From Prorocentrum cordatum (lineage: Eukaryota; Sar; Dinophyceae; Prorocentrales; Prorocentraceae), in NCBI GenBank assembly GCA_963575745.1, contig CAUYUJ010014192.1, positions 262,001 through 326,000 of the forward strand: 64,000 bases of DNA, in the 5' to 3' direction. Made by a program: the position numbers and the translations under genes. Positions 39,259 through 50,337 of this stretch are shown here, piece after piece. Within the stretch, counting starts at the first letter, position 1, and each line of letters opens with the position of its first letter. The notes beneath the pieces were generated by a model. That model saw only the letters and a program-made list of their open reading frames with translations. It searched no databases and was not told where the DNA came from.

Positions 39259-39710
39259 CGGTTAAACCTACCCGGTCGTACGGGGGGGGTGCAAGCTAAG
39301 ACCCCCCTCTACATGCTGTGGTGCACAGGCGATTGATGCGCCGGTGGCGCGGACACCCTGGCGGGTGCACGCCGCGGCCGCCGTTATCGTAACCGTCCCT
39401 CCCGACCCCCTTCGTGCCCGGGTAATGACCCGGGAAAAACAAGACAGACCGGTCACCACGAGAGCGAATCTGGTTGGTGTGGCGAACACCCTCCGTCTTG
39501 ATGTCTGTCAGTGCGTTGGGGGTTCGGTGGTTTTCGGGCCACTGCGCGGACCTCGTGGCGGCCGTCCGGGACGATCGGGCATCCCCGGAGAGCTCCTCGA
39601 TGAGGCGCAGATACCGAAGTGCGTCCCGGGCCTGGGATGACATCCGAAAACGCCGCGCTCCAAAGAGTGCCCAGAACGCCATGCGTCGTCGCTGTCCCTC
39701 AGAGGAGGAC
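39259..39710. other. No gene recognised
   Basis: The minus frame 39296-39721 has a protein-like stretch (DALRYLRLIEELSGDARSS) without a recognisable family. A broken gene fragment is possible. Confidence 0.3.
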
Positions 39711-39854
39711 AAGGTACCCATACCGCTACCCTTCGCCCGTTTTCACCTTTTTGGACCTCCTGGGAGGCCCTCGTCGCCATCGCTGGATTCGCTTGGAAAT
39801 TCTGGTCAGCACGCCTCTGGGAGAGGTCTGGGCAGTAGCGGTATCGGTACCTTT
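39711..39854 (+). mobile_element. F5 TIR element, copy 2
   Basis: Ends AAGGTACCCATACCGCTACC and GTAGCGGTATCGGTACCTTT are near-perfect inverted repeats of 20 bp. Core CTGGGAGGCCCTCGTCGCC and GCTGGATTCGCTTGGAAAT. Confidence 0.88.
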
Positions 39855-39995
39855 GCTTCCCCCCAGTCCCGTATTGGAGTGGATCCTGAGCTTGGCGAAT
39901 TTTTAGGAACCGACGAAGTCGCCCGAACACGCCGCCCTATGCAGAGTGGAGGACCCTCCGTCGTCTTTCTTGCCGTGGCTCGAGGACGTCGAGAA

Positions 39996-40530
39996 TGATG
40001 ATGATGATGATGATGATGATGATGCTGATGCTGATGTTGATGCTGATGCTGATGCTGATGATGATGTGCTATGGTTCTGAATCATGATGGTGATGATGAT
40101 GGCGATGATGATGACGACGAAGATGACGATGACGATGATGATGAAGTTGAGGAGGATATCGATGATGAGGGTGAGGATGAGGATGACGAAGATGCTGATG
40201 ATGAGGATAATGATGATGACGGTGATGATGATGGTGATGATGCTGATGATGATGACGATTATGATGATGATGGTGCTGATGATGGTGATATCTCTTTTGG
40301 TGGCGATCATGCCGATATGATGATACAGGTGATGGTGATGATGATGATGATTACGATGACGCTGATGATGATGATCATGATGATCATGCTCATGATCGTA
40401 ATATTGATGATGCTGGTGATGATGGCGACGGCCACGACGACGACGATGATGATGTTGATGATGATGATGATGATGGTGCTCGTGATGATGGTGATGGTGA
40501 TTATTATGTTGATGATCATGATGGTGCTGG

Positions 40531-40588
<58 letters not shown>

Positions 40589-40842
40589 ACTGCTACTGAT
40601 GATAATGATGCATCAACTGGTTCTGATAAGGTATTCATGCTGCTGCTGATTATGACGCTGATGATGCTACTGATGATTCTGATGATGACGATGATCATCA
40701 TGATGATGGTACTGATGATGATACTGATGATGCTGATGATAATGACGATGCTGATTATGATGATGACGACGATGATGATGCTGATGATGACGATGATGAT
40801 GATGATGATCATCATCATCATCATCATCATCATTTCTCCAGC
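39996..40842 (+). repeat. (GAT)n-rich array, 0.85 kb
   Basis: GAT with GCT, GAC, GGT and CAT interruptions. Plus frames give Asp-rich or Met-rich chains (192 codons open), minus gives Ile/His-rich. The array ends in a clean GATCATCATCATCATC inversion at 40805-40830, i.e. GAT repeats facing ATC repeats. Confidence 0.95.
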
Positions 40843-41785
40843 GCTGCTGAAACAGTCGGTCCTTCGCGACACGGCAAAAGGTTCCCCCCCAAGAGGAAAA
40901 GCTGGACGGCACGGGCACCCCGGATGGCACGAACCCGTGCCGGCCCACGGACGACCAGGCCCGGCAGCGCGCATCGCCGAAGGGGGGCTGCCACAGAAGG
41001 GTACCCCTGGCGCAAGGTGCTCCCCATTTGCGCGCACAGGGGAGCAGTGGGAGTGGGAGGTTTCTCAGAAACACCCATAGGGGGTCCATGGTCGTATATG
41101 TCAGATTCAAGTGGCGATTGCGAGCCGGCGACGCCTGCGGAGGCGCTCAAGTTTGAATTGAGCGACGCGGAAGCACCGAGGGGCACGGTGGCGCCATTGG
41201 AACCGACGGAATTCAATTTTGAACGAACGGGACCGCGATCGATTCAAGGTTGAATGATTGGCGCGATGTCAAACACCTTTGCGCGTGCCAACGCCGCACG
41301 AACTTACCGTACCGTGGGACCGAGGTATAAGATCGAGGTCGTTTCGGGGAGGGTTCTCTGATGTTCTTTGTGCTTGTCGGATGCTCTTGTGCATTTTGCT
41401 GTGCTTTGGCCGGAGGGTCTCGTGGTCCACGTTCTTTTGTCCTAGGTTTGGAGAGTGAAAGCGGGGGTCGGGCGCAGTGTCCCTGAAATGGTGTCTTTAT
41501 GGGCCATGAATGGGCGATGCATCCTCGATTGCTGTGTTCGGCGGGGGTGCCAATTGAAGCTCCCCGCCTGCACCCATGCGCGAGACTTGAGGGGAAACGA
41601 AGCAAGGGGGCGGGGGGCGGGGGGCTCGGGAGAGGCGACGAAGGCAAGGTGCGCTGAGGGCGCAAAAAGACAAGGTTGAAATAAACGAACGCGGTGATGT
41701 GAGTGTCAAAATCTGCCCAGCCAACCTGACATGCGGAGCATTGCGCCTCAGGTCTGGGGATCTTGAAGGCCAGGGCAAATGTAAA
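40843..41785. other. No gene; F2-like fragment at 41045-41090
   Basis: GGGAGTGGGAGGTTTCTCAG and AAACACCCATAG resemble the left arm of F2 (compare 42375). No supported frame in the rest. Confidence 0.45.
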
Positions 41786-42008
41786 TTCACAGTGTGGGGA
41801 GAAGCAAAATGCGAATTCACATTTTGGGAAAAAGGAACATGTGAATTCACATTTGGGGAAAAAAGGAAAATGCGAATTCATGTTTTGGAATTTTGTGTAG
41901 GAGTCTTTATGAAGGGGCCAGAATATGAATTCACATGTTGGGAAAAAGGAACATGTGAATTCACATTGTTCGAAAAAGGAAGATGTGAATTCACATTTTG
42001 GGAGAATC
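41786..42008 (+). repeat. GAATTCACATTTTGGG tandem repeat
   Basis: Seven to eight units of about 30 bp, GTGAATTCACATTTTGGG followed by AAAAAGGAAAATGC or AAAAAGGAACAT, with one 30-bp interruption at 41885-41920. The GTGAATTCAC core is a perfect palindrome, so each unit can form a small cruciform. Confidence 0.92.
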
Positions 42009-42374
42009 GCGGGGCCCATTCCAAATCTGTTATGGGGGTCGATACTTCATCGTTTGGAAACATACGCGATCATCAATCGCACAATCAAGACACACTTGCA
42101 CTCCACTTCGCAAATCCCCGCGCAGAATGCATGAACGCCCGCACGCATGAACGATAATGGATGGACGGCGCGTGTGCCCACGCGGGCAACGCGCGGGCAC
42201 GAACGACTGGCCCTCCATGACCGCCAACATTGGATGCAAAGTGTTCCCGATCACATACATGAGCGATACATTGAGCATACATGGGCCATTCAGCCCCCAT
42301 TGAAGACCCCCTGTTGCAGACCCCCTCTTTCACCCTCCAATAGGTCCAGCTGCATTTGGCGGCGCGCACAGGCG
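42009..42374. other. No gene recognised
   Basis: No supported frame or repeat. Confidence 0.4.
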
Positions 42375-42500
42375 GGTAGTAGGAGTGGGAGGCTTCTTAG
42401 AAACACCCCTGCTTCTTAGAAGGCGAGGGCCTTCTCTGTACTTCTAAGAAGCAGCCTCCCTTTTAAGAAGCCTCACCCCCTCCCCCTACCCTACCCCCTT
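42375..42500 (+). mobile_element. F2 nested hairpin, copy 3
   Basis: GGAGGCTTCTTAGAAACACC, CCTGCTTCTTAGAAGGCGAG, CTTCTAAGAAGCAGCCTCCC, TTTTAAGAAGCCTCACC. The inner loop is shorter than in other copies and the GCGCGCCGCC tail is decayed. Confidence 0.78.
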
Positions 42501-42702
42501 GTCGGCGGCGGGCGAGGGGGGAAGTCAGAAGGAAAAGGTCTCCTCAGAAGGCTGGGGGACTTCAGACGCCCTCGCGCCTTGTGAACAGTTTTCTGTAAAT
42601 CTGTCCTGAGGGAAGCGGATCCCAAAGTTCTTCGCGGTTTTCGGGCTCGCGGGGCCGTCCACGTGTCAGAAAATGGTTCAGGATGAATGTGTACGCTTCG
42701 CG

Positions 42703-43490
42703 AATCCCCACCAGCCCATTCAGGAGCCTTGCTCATGAGAGCTGACGCGAACAGGGACGAAGGGACACATCTAGTAAAAACAAAGCGGGTAACCAGGGGG
42801 AACAAGAGAGACCTCAGGGAGCAAATGGGGTGGCCTTGGAGGGTCTCTTCGATTCATCCCTAGGGCCCAGAGCTCTTTTGGGGCATCTTGGGGCCCTCAT
42901 GGGGCTCTTTGTAAGGTCTTGGGGTCCTCTTGGGGCTCTTTTGGTGGCGCCTTTGGGCCCTCACGGGGCCCTCTTGGGCTCTCTTGGGGCTCTTTTGGGG
43001 CCCTCTTGGGAGCTATGGAGCGCCTCCTTGGGCCATCTTGGAGACCATCGACCAAAGGAGGGGGGGGGTCCTCGATTTCCCGCCCCCATCCCCCCTCTGG
43101 GGCCATCGAAATGGCCTCTTGTGGCGCTCTTGGGGCCCTCTTGGGGGCCTCTGGGGCTCTTCTTGGAGCTCTCTTGGGCCATCTTGAGGCGTCACAAGCG
43201 CATCGGAAGCGAAAAGGCGAGAAGGCAAACATCCGTGATGTTCCGATGGTTTTTGACAGATGTTGGTGTCTCCGGGAGGTCCTGATGGGGTCCCCAAAAA
43301 CACTTGGAATCGCCTCGTGGTTCTCTTGGGGCCTCTTGGAGGCATGTTGTTAGCTATCTTGAGTCATGTTGGGCTATTTTGAGCGATCATGGAGGCTATC
43401 TTGGGCTCTCTGAGGCCCTCTTAGAGCCATCTTGGGCGAAAACAACCTTTTGCACCTTGCGAACTCTTTTGTTCAGGTCCAGGGGAGGGG
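42703..43490 (+). repeat. Composite repeat K, copy 3 (no GAG core)
   Basis: AATCCCCACCAGCCCATTCA at the left, TCTTGGGGCC minisatellite at 42830-43450, end at GGTCCAGGGGAGGGGG. The (GAG)n core of copies 1 and 2 is absent. Confidence 0.65.
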
Positions 43491-43659
43491 GTAGGGGGAG
43501 GGTTTTTTTGGAAGAGGGAGGGAGGGTTTTGGAAGAGGGAGAAAGGGCATTGTTGGACCACCTGCGCCCAGAGGGCTGGTGGGACTGCTCCTGGGGGAGG
43601 CCCCCGGGTCTAGGACGCGTTTCCCTCGGGACCCGCCTCCAACTATACTAAGGAGTTGT

Positions 43660-43755
43660 CCGATTCCAGTTTCATTATGGTACGACTCCAGTTCGGCTCA
43701 AGTTCGACTCAGGCTCGGCTCAGGACTGACTCAGGCTCGACTCAGGCCGACGGAC
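43660..43755 (+). repeat. GACTCAGGCTCG short tandem repeat
   Basis: About six units of CGACTCAGGCTCGGCTCAGG wording. Confidence 0.75.
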
Positions 43756-43792
43756 GTTCGACGCAGCGACGACGCACGAGGGAAAGGTACCC

Positions 43793-43912
43793 ATACCGCT
43801 CGTTTGTCGCTCTGGGGGGGCTCCTGGGAGGCCCTCGTCGCCACCGCTGGATTCGCCTCGAAATGTTGGTCAGAGCGCACCCCAGGAGAGGAAAAGCGGT
43901 ACTGGCTCCTTT
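43793..43912 (+). mobile_element. F5 TIR element, copy 3 (shortened)
   Basis: AAAGGTACCCATACCGCT, CTGGGAGGCCCTCGTCGCC, GCTGGATTCGCCTCGAAAT, and a right end AAGCGGTACTGGCTCCTTTT that has lost part of the TIR. Confidence 0.75.
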
Positions 43913-45085
43913 TGGTTCTTTCAAATTTTGGGACACAGCCCCAGAGGGCTGTTCGGACGCACCCCTGCCGAGGACCCTGAATTGCTTCTCCATCCGAAGT
44001 CCCACGAGCAACTCTGGCGTCCGGGGTCGTCGTACACCCCGTTACCCCTCTCTCAGTATCGTTTGACCGATCCATATCCCCATCCCCATCCGCATCTCGA
44101 ACCCCACCGTCTCACCACCTCAGTTGGGGATGCCCCTCGAAACCCGAATAGAGCAGCTCATATCCCCTATCAGGGGGGCAAGTCGGCCAGTGGGGCCCAG
44201 CCCACGCAAGTGGGAATGGGGGGATCGATTCAACGATGCTCAACCTCTCTACGTCGACCTCCTGCTGCCGCTGCGGGCCACAGGCGGTCTATCCGCGAAG
44301 CCCTCGCGGCGCCCGCGCGCGCCGCCCCGCGCCGCGCGCGGGCACCGCGCACGCATGCACGGACGTGTGCCGCGCACGCACCGAAGGGCACGCCGTGCGA
44401 GCCGAACACGCGAACGAGCGAACGGACGCACAGCGTGCACGAGGGGGGGGGGGGAGGGGGACGCCTCCAGGGCTCATGGAATCCAGGAAGGGGGAGGGGG
44501 GATCATTCGGCCCCAGCGCGACCTCCTGCTCTTCCTCCTCCTCCTCCTCCTCCTCCTCCTTCCCTCTCCGGTCGTGTCTCCTCCTCCGCCGCCGCCGCAG
44601 CGCCACAGGCGGCGATCCCGGCCCTCGCGCCCGCACCGGGGCCGCCCGGGCTCGCTGCGGTGCGGTCGGCGCCGGGAGACCCCTCCATTCGGACGCCCGA
44701 GATGGGTACAGAAAGGATGGGTAGTCCAGATTTCGTAATAAAGGGAGGGGGGTCTCATTTCGGGGGGGGTCTCTTCCAGGCTATCTTGGAGGGCCTGGGG
44801 GGGTCTGAGGACGGTGTTTTGGAGGGTTCTCCCACGGGGGGGGATTTGAAATGGCTTGTCTTGGAGGTTCCAGACCCCCTCCCTTTTCTTACGAAATCTG
44901 GAGTACAGTGCCCAACGACAGCGGCCGCTGTTGGGCAGGCAGCCTTCTGTCTCGAATGGAAACATGGACACAGGCCGCGGCGGCGTGGACAGCGAACCCT
45001 GTCCAAAATGAACGGGAACTGCTGTTGGGCATTGTACCCATTCTTTCCGTACCCATTTCGGGCGTCCAAACTCCAGAGTTTTGGG
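43913..45085. other. No gene; (TCC)n at 44524-44566
   Basis: The 820-codon plus frame starting here is a chain of GC-rich and microsatellite translation and is not accepted as a gene. No supported feature otherwise. Confidence 0.5.
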
Positions 45086-45240
45086 TTAAGTCGGGCATGT
45101 TCCTCTACAGGAGGAATGTCCAAACACATCCAAACATTGTCTGGGGACTGTTTGTTTTGGGGGGGGCAATGTTTACCTGACTCTTGGCCATTTCCTATTT
45201 CTCGTCCAAGATCCCCCTGCAGGAGGACACGCCCGACCTT
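45086..45240 (+). mobile_element. F1 TIR element, copy 8
   Basis: TTAAGTCGGGCATGTTCC, CTCTACAGGAGGAATGTCC, ATTGTCTGGGGACTG, right GATCCCCCTGCAGGAGGACA and CGCCCGACC. Confidence 0.88.
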
Positions 45241-45329
45241 TGGGGGGCCCAGCTTCCAGCTCCGAGCGGGGGAGGCGGAGGGCAGGCCACCCTCCTCCCC
45301 GCACCCCGAGGCGGCGATCCTCGTCCTCC

Positions 45330-45764
45330 TGCATCTCCTCCTCCTCCTCCTCCTCCTCCTCCTCCTCCTCCTCCTCCTCCTCCCTCTCCCTCCACCTCCT
45401 CCGCCTCCGCCTCCGCCTCCGCCTCCTCCTCCTCCTCCTCCTCCTCCTCCTTTCTCCTCTTCCTCCTCCGAGGGAGGCACTATGCAGGCTGCGCCTCTGT
45501 CCCCCAGGCCCATAGGCAGTTCAGCCCGTGGGACTCAGTGCATCACGCCCTGGGGGCGTCAGTGGCGATGGCTGCGCCCGTGGTACCGCACATCCGACGG
45601 GCAACGTTGGACATCGTGGTGCTGCAGGGAGGGCGCGCACGGTGCGCGCCCTCAGCTGTGGGCAGAGTTGCTGCCCCCCTCGGTCTTGCCGCGCACGGCC
45701 CGCAGAGGAAAATCCTCCTCCTCCTCCTCCTCATCATCAGCATCAGCATCAGCATCAGCATCAG

Positions 45765-45808
<44 letters not shown>

Positions 45809-45827
45809 GCATCATCAGCATCATCAG

Positions 45828-45885
<58 letters not shown>

Positions 45886-46061
45886 CTCATCATCCTACTC
45901 CTTCTCTTTCTCTTCCTCCTCCTCCTCCTCCTTCTCCTCCTCCTCCTCCTCCTCTTCCTCCTCCTCCTCTTTCCCCCTTCCTCCTCCTCCTCCTCCTCCT
46001 CCTCCTCCTCCTCCTCCTCCTCGTTGTGGGGTGCTTCTGGGGGGGGGGGGGGGGGGGGGGG
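45330..46061 (+). repeat. (TCC)n, (ATC)n and poly-G cluster
   Basis: 45335-45470 (TCC)n; 45720-45893 (ATC)n with AGC variants; 45905-46022 (TCC)n; 46039-46061 an uninterrupted run of 23 G. Non-repetitive GC-rich sequence fills 45475-45715. Poly-Ser, poly-Ile and poly-His frames are artefacts. Confidence 0.95.
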
Positions 46062-46073
46062 CCAGCCTTCCGT

Positions 46074-46440
46074 TGAGCTCCCCGCCGTGTCGCGATCGCA
46101 GTCCGAGCGAAGAGTGGCTCGCGTGCCGTGGCCTGCAACCATGTGTTCGGCGGGGAGGTGCTCCGTGGACAGATTGCTCCCAGTACGCTGCGGGGCCCCC
46201 CCTGGGCGCCGCCCGCAGGTCACCAGCGTGTGCCTCGAGCACTTCCCCGAGGGGCAGCCCCGCCCCACCGCCTTCGACGCGCACCTCGAGCGGTGGCTCG
46301 GCTTCAAGGTGCACGGCGTGCCCTGCTCGCCGCGCTTGTGCGAGCACTTCGACTCGGTGTTCCGAAGAAGAACCGACCGCAGAAGCATGAGCTCTGGGAG
46401 CTCCACGCGAGCAGCGAAGCAAAAACGGGTTCTCAATCGC
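46074..46440 (+). CDS. Possible coding fragment, unknown function
   Basis: Within a longer plus frame the stretch VTSVCLEHFPEGQPRPTAFD, AHLERWLGFKVHGVPCSP and RLCEHFDSVF has balanced, protein-like composition, unlike the microsatellite translation before it. An alternative frame ends ELHASSEAKTGSQSR then a stop at 46443. No start or domain can be assigned. Confidence 0.25.
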
Positions 46441-46589
46441 GCTGACATGCCCGCGTACGTTTTTCCTGCGCGAGGTCGCGTGCACGCGCCCTCGTCCTCC
46501 ATGTGTTGCGCTGGCGGCCCGCGTCAGCTGCAGCGTAATGTCGCTGTGTCGCCTCGCGTAGGACGCGTTTCTTTTCGTTGCTCACGCGC

Positions 46590-46708
46590 GTGGATGCCTT
46601 AGATCTGCGCTGGTCCCCACTGCCGGCGCCTCCTACGCCGCCCCCGTGGCGCCCCGCGCGCCATGGATGGGGTCCAGCGCCGATCCAAGAAATCTGCGCG
46701 AACATCCG
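46590..46708. mobile_element. F3 foldback element, copy 1
   Basis: TAGATCTGCGCTGG, CCGGCGCCTCC, GCGCGCCATGGATGGGGTCC and AGCGCCGATCCAAGAAATC: the F3 order with diverged arms. Confidence 0.65.
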
Positions 46709-47135
46709 GTAGTACAGTCGGGGCGCTGAAGAAGGAACCCTTTTGGTTTGGGAGGAGCTCACTGCTCCTTAGCGATTTCACAGGTTGCCTTCGGTTTTCC
46801 TTACGTTTCGATGGGACATCGAAGTTTAACTTATGGAAAAAATGGGCCTCGTTCCTTATTCAGGGTTCCTTAGGTCAAGGCCCCGACTGTAGTATGTGTT
46901 TATGCAGTTGGTCTTCTTCCAGGTGCGGGAGACAGACGTGCTCTGCATGTGCGGGTGCCCATCGGGGGAACAGAAGGCGGAGGAGGGCGGTCTCCCTGGC
47001 GTTTTTTTTCTCTGCTCCTTGGAGCTCCCGTGGAGCCGGATCCCCGTGTCGGACCGTGGCAGGGATTTGGGGGGAGAGGTCTTGAGCAGATCTGTGGGCC
47101 CAGGCGGACGTCGGACGGCGGACGTGCTCTGCTTG
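46709..47135. other. No gene recognised
   Basis: No supported frame. Confidence 0.4.
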
Positions 47136-47309
47136 TCAGCCACGCGCAGAAGGGGGGTGGGGGGAGGGGGGAGGGTTTCTTAGAAGCACCCCTGCGTCTT
47201 AGAAGGCGCGGGCCTCATCTTTGGATGTAAGGCCCGCGCCTTCTAAGAGGCAGCCTCCTTCTAAGAAGCCCCCCCCCCCCCCCCCACCCCCTTTGTGCGC
47301 GCCGCCAAG
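47136..47309 (+). mobile_element. F2 nested hairpin, copy 4
   Basis: Starts CAGCCACGCGCAGAAGGGGG (also at 58111). Then GGGTTTCTTAGAAGCACCCC, CTTAGAAGGCGCGGGCCTCA, AAGGCCCGCGCCTTCTAAG, TTCTAAGAAGCC, a C16 run, and GCGCGCCGCC. Inner arms of 18 bp are nearly perfect. Confidence 0.88.
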
Positions 47310-47451
47310 CTCGTGTGGGTGCTCCTGCTGCGGCAGCGACAGGCATGGACCCCTAATCGCCCCATGGATCGCCAAGCGGAGCCCGGGGTCCAGTTCCCGC
47401 CCAGGAGCCAGCCACCACGGACTCTCCTCGCAGGTTATCGAAGAACTTGCG

Positions 47452-47590
47452 TTAAGTCGGGCCTGTCCCCCTACAGGGGGATTTTCGACGACAAATAAGA
47501 AATACCCCAAATATACACCCAAAAGGTCAAACAATATTCAAAAAATAGTCCCAAGACTATTTTTTGATTTTTTTGATTTTGGGGGGCATT
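47452..47590 (+). mobile_element. F1 TIR element, copy 9 (right end replaced)
   Basis: TTAAGTCGGGCCTGTCCC and CCTACAGGGGGATTTTCG, interior CAAAAAATAGTCCCAAG. The right TIR is missing and module G begins near 47588. Confidence 0.75.
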
Positions 47591-48062
47591 TTTACCTAAC
47601 AGCTCTTGCTGATAGGTTTCTAGCGGTCTCAAAAGAGAGCAGCAAATGACTCCACAGGGGGGTCGGGGCGGGACCCGGAACGGCTGCCGCCGAAGCCGAA
47701 ATCGCTTTGGACATCCTCGCAAAATCGCCCTTGGTGCTCCCAGAACTCCACTCCCGGGCCACATTTTGGATGCCCGGAGCCAACTGTAGGCCACTTCGTG
47801 CTCTTCGACTTCCCAGAACTCCATTCCCGGGCCACATTTTGGATGCCCGAGCCAACTGTAGGCCACTTCGTGCTCTTCGATTTCCCAGAACTCCATTCCC
47901 GGGCCACATTTTGGATGCCCGGAGCCAACTGTAGGCCACTTCGTGCTCTTCAAGTTCCCAGAACTCCATTCCTGGGCATGATTTTGAATGCCCGGAGCCA
48001 ACTGTAGGCCACTTCGTGTTCTTCTAGTTCCCAGAACTCCATTCCTGGGCCACATTTTGAAT
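47588..48062 (+). repeat. Module G with 73-bp tandem repeat, copy 1
   Basis: GCATTTTTACCTAACAGC and GATAGGTTTCTAGCGGTCTC, then 4.4 units of 73 bp: CAGAACTCCATTCCCGGGCC, ACATTTTGGATGCCCGGAGC, CAACTGTAGGCCACTTCGTG, CTCTTCGA. Starts at 47741, 47814, 47886, 47959 and 48032. Module repeated at 49948-50340. Confidence 0.93.
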
Positions 48063-48292
48063 GCTGAGGCAGGCTGATGCTGCGGCCGAGGCAGGCTGAG
48101 GCTGAGGCAGGCTGAGGCTGAGGCCGAGGCTGAAGGCAGACTGAGGCTGAGGCTGAAGCAGACTGAGGCTGAGGCTGAGGCAGGCTGAGGCTGAGGCTGA
48201 AGCAGGCTGATGCTGAGGCAGGCTGATCTGAGGCTGAGGCTGATGCAGGCTGAGGCTGAGGCAGGCTGAGGCTGAGTCCTGTCGCAGGCAGT
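48063..48292 (+). repeat. GAGGCTGAGGCAGGCT array, copy 1
   Basis: Hexamer GAGGCT mixed with the octamer step GAGGCAGGCT, following the 73-bp array. Same order as 50338-51600. Confidence 0.93.
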
Positions 48293-48784
48293 CGCGCTAA
48301 GCAGGGGTCCTGAGCCGGACCCCCCCACCTCTCCCCCCCCTTTTCCGCCCCATGTCGAAACGCCGAATGAGAAAACGTTCGCCATGTTGGTTCATCCCGC
48401 GGGAAAACAGGCACGAGGCCGATGCGCACCTTGATCAAAGCCTATAGGTTGAGCGCGCTGCGTGTTGTCTCGGCGCGTGCTGGGTCACGTTTTGGCGCCC
48501 GTTTTGTGCCAGAGCTATGTTTACACCATACGGGGGGAGCTCCGCGTCACCACGCTACGGGTTGCGCGTTGCGCACATCGGGGTGCGCTGGGCCTGAATT
48601 TTGACAAGCAATGGCGTCTCGAGCTGAAAGGGCTGCTGTTGTGTGGGTGGTGGTGTCGGCGGAACCCCGAAAGGGGCTCGAGCGCGACCTTGCTTTCAAA
48701 GGAAGTATGCAGCGGCGCCGAGGTGAGAGCGACAAAACGGACAGACGGTGCCCAACAAAACTCGTTGCGTGGCAATTTGTCCAA
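48293..48784. other. No gene recognised
   Basis: No supported frame. Confidence 0.4.
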
Positions 48785-49017
48785 TCAGCGGCGAAACGTC
48801 CTGGCGTGCCAATAGGCGTACCAAGCAGTGGTATAAGGTTTTTGTTTGTGTTTCCACGAAATGTGATTAGAACATTTCTGGCCGAGACTGCCTTGTTTTA
48901 ACACGCCGGGGATGTGTTCTAAGAACCTCGTTTTTGAGCTTGGAATGTTTTTGGGTTATCATATTGCCTAATGGTAGGCCTATAGGCATGCGTGGACGGT
49001 CAGTCCGTGCTCAAATG
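48785..49017 (+). mobile_element. F8 dispersed element, copy 1
   Basis: CAGCGGCGAAACGTCCTGGC, CAATAGGCGTACCAAGCAGTG, CCACGAAATGTGATTAGAAC, ATTTCTGGCCGAGACTGCC, TTGTTTTAACAC, GTTCTAAGAAC, ACGGTCAGTCCGTGCTCAA. Matches 61844-62079 in order. Confidence 0.75.
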
Positions 49018-49131
49018 TTTCAAACCAACAAAAGCTAGGGGAGCCATGGGGCCTGTGGAAGGCGCCCCACAATCCGGCGCGGGTAGCTGCAGGGCGTGTG
49101 GGAGACGCCTCCGAGCTTTTTGGCGGCTGGC

Positions 49132-49260
49132 TTAAGTCGGGCGCGTCCCTTAAGGGGAGGAATATCCCAAAATTCTCCAAGAAGAGTCTGGGGCAAATTT
49201 TCTTGATATTTCTTGACAATTAATGATTCGTTTTTGGGTCTGTTTGATATTTCGCCCACG
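49132..49260 (+). mobile_element. F1 TIR element, copy 10 (right end lost)
   Basis: TTAAGTCGGGCGCGTCCC, GGGGAGGAATATCCC, AAGAGTCTGGGGCAAATTTT. Ends near ATTTCGCCC without the TIR. Confidence 0.72.
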
Positions 49261-49947
49261 TGTGACAGTCTCGCAGATATGGGGGGGCTGAAAGCCAGGG
49301 GCCAAAACGACAGCACCGGTTCCGAGCGAAAATCGTGGAAGGCTCGAGCGGGAGCATCGGCCGGCGCGGTGCAATTGGGGGCGACGAGTGGGGGGGGAAG
49401 GAAGGGGCCTTTGTCTGGACCTAGAAGCCCCCTTCTGGACCCAAAAGCGCCCTTTTAAGGTCTCAAAGGCCCCCTTGTTTGCAGCCCTCGACGCCCCCTC
49501 ATTTACTGTCAAAAACCGAATAAGGACGCGCCACTTTGCTCAGGGTACCCTTGGCGTCCTTGCTTTTCCTTGCTCTTGCGTCCTTGTCCGCCGCCCCAGA
49601 AATCTCAACTTCGGCTTCCAAGGGTCTTGCGTTCTTACCTCGCGTCCTTATTACGGTTTTTGATTGTATGCCCCCCCATTCATCGCCGCCCAACGTTGAT
49701 GTTGTGGAGGTGGGGGGGTCGGCGGAACTTCTTACCGTTTGAGCGGGGCCTCATTTTCTCAAAGGGAACGCAGCCGCCGCCGAGGCGAATCCGCCAAAGT
49801 GGACCGGGGGGTCCACCAACGAGAAGGGTTTTGCAATTCAGGGTCAACGCAATTCCATACCAATCGGCACCGCTGAACCCCACTTCAGCCACGCACCACG
49901 GGATCTTGTAAGACCAGTCGGTCCCCTCATTCGGACGGTTCTGCAGC
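49261..49947. other. No gene recognised
   Basis: Short direct words (CTTGCGTCCTTG/CTCGCGTCCTTA; CCCTTCTGGACC/CCCTTTT) but no supported frame. Confidence 0.4.
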
Positions 49948-50337
49948 GTTTTTACCTAACAGCGAAGACTGATAGGTTTCTAGTGGTCTCCCCAGGGGGG
50001 TCTGGGCAGATGCCGGACGGGTGCCGCGGGAATCTGGGGACTCCTTTTTTAGCCAACAGTAACGCAATTCGTGTTCTTCGAGTTCCCAGAACTCCATTCC
50101 TGGGCATGATTTTGAATGCCCGGAGCCAACTGTAGGCCACTTCGTGGTCTTCGAGTTCCCATAACTCCATTCCTGGGCATGATTTTGAATGCCCGGAGCC
50201 AACTGTAGGCCACTTCGTGGTCTTCGAGTTTCCAGCACTCCATTCCTGCGCATGATTTTGAATGCCCGGAGCCAACTGTAGGTCACTTCGTGTTCTTCGA
50301 GTTCCCAGAACTTCATTCCCGGGCCGCATTTTGAATG
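49948..50337 (+). repeat. Module G with 73-bp tandem repeat, copy 2
   Basis: GTTTTTACCTAACAGC and GATAGGTTTCTAGTGGTCTC, then units starting 50087, 50160, 50233 and 50306 (exactly 73 bp each). Confidence 0.93.

Noticed and set aside
43680-43700. Dinoflagellate spliced-leader relic (GGCTCAAG)
   Set aside because: Only eight bases match the end of the leader as I remember it, inside a GACTCAGG tandem repeat; the diagnostic upstream part is absent.
43928-46390. 820-codon plus-strand open frame
   Set aside because: It crosses an F1 element, (TCC)n, (ATC)n and a G23 run. The product is Pro/Ser/His homopolymers joined by GC-rich chance coding.
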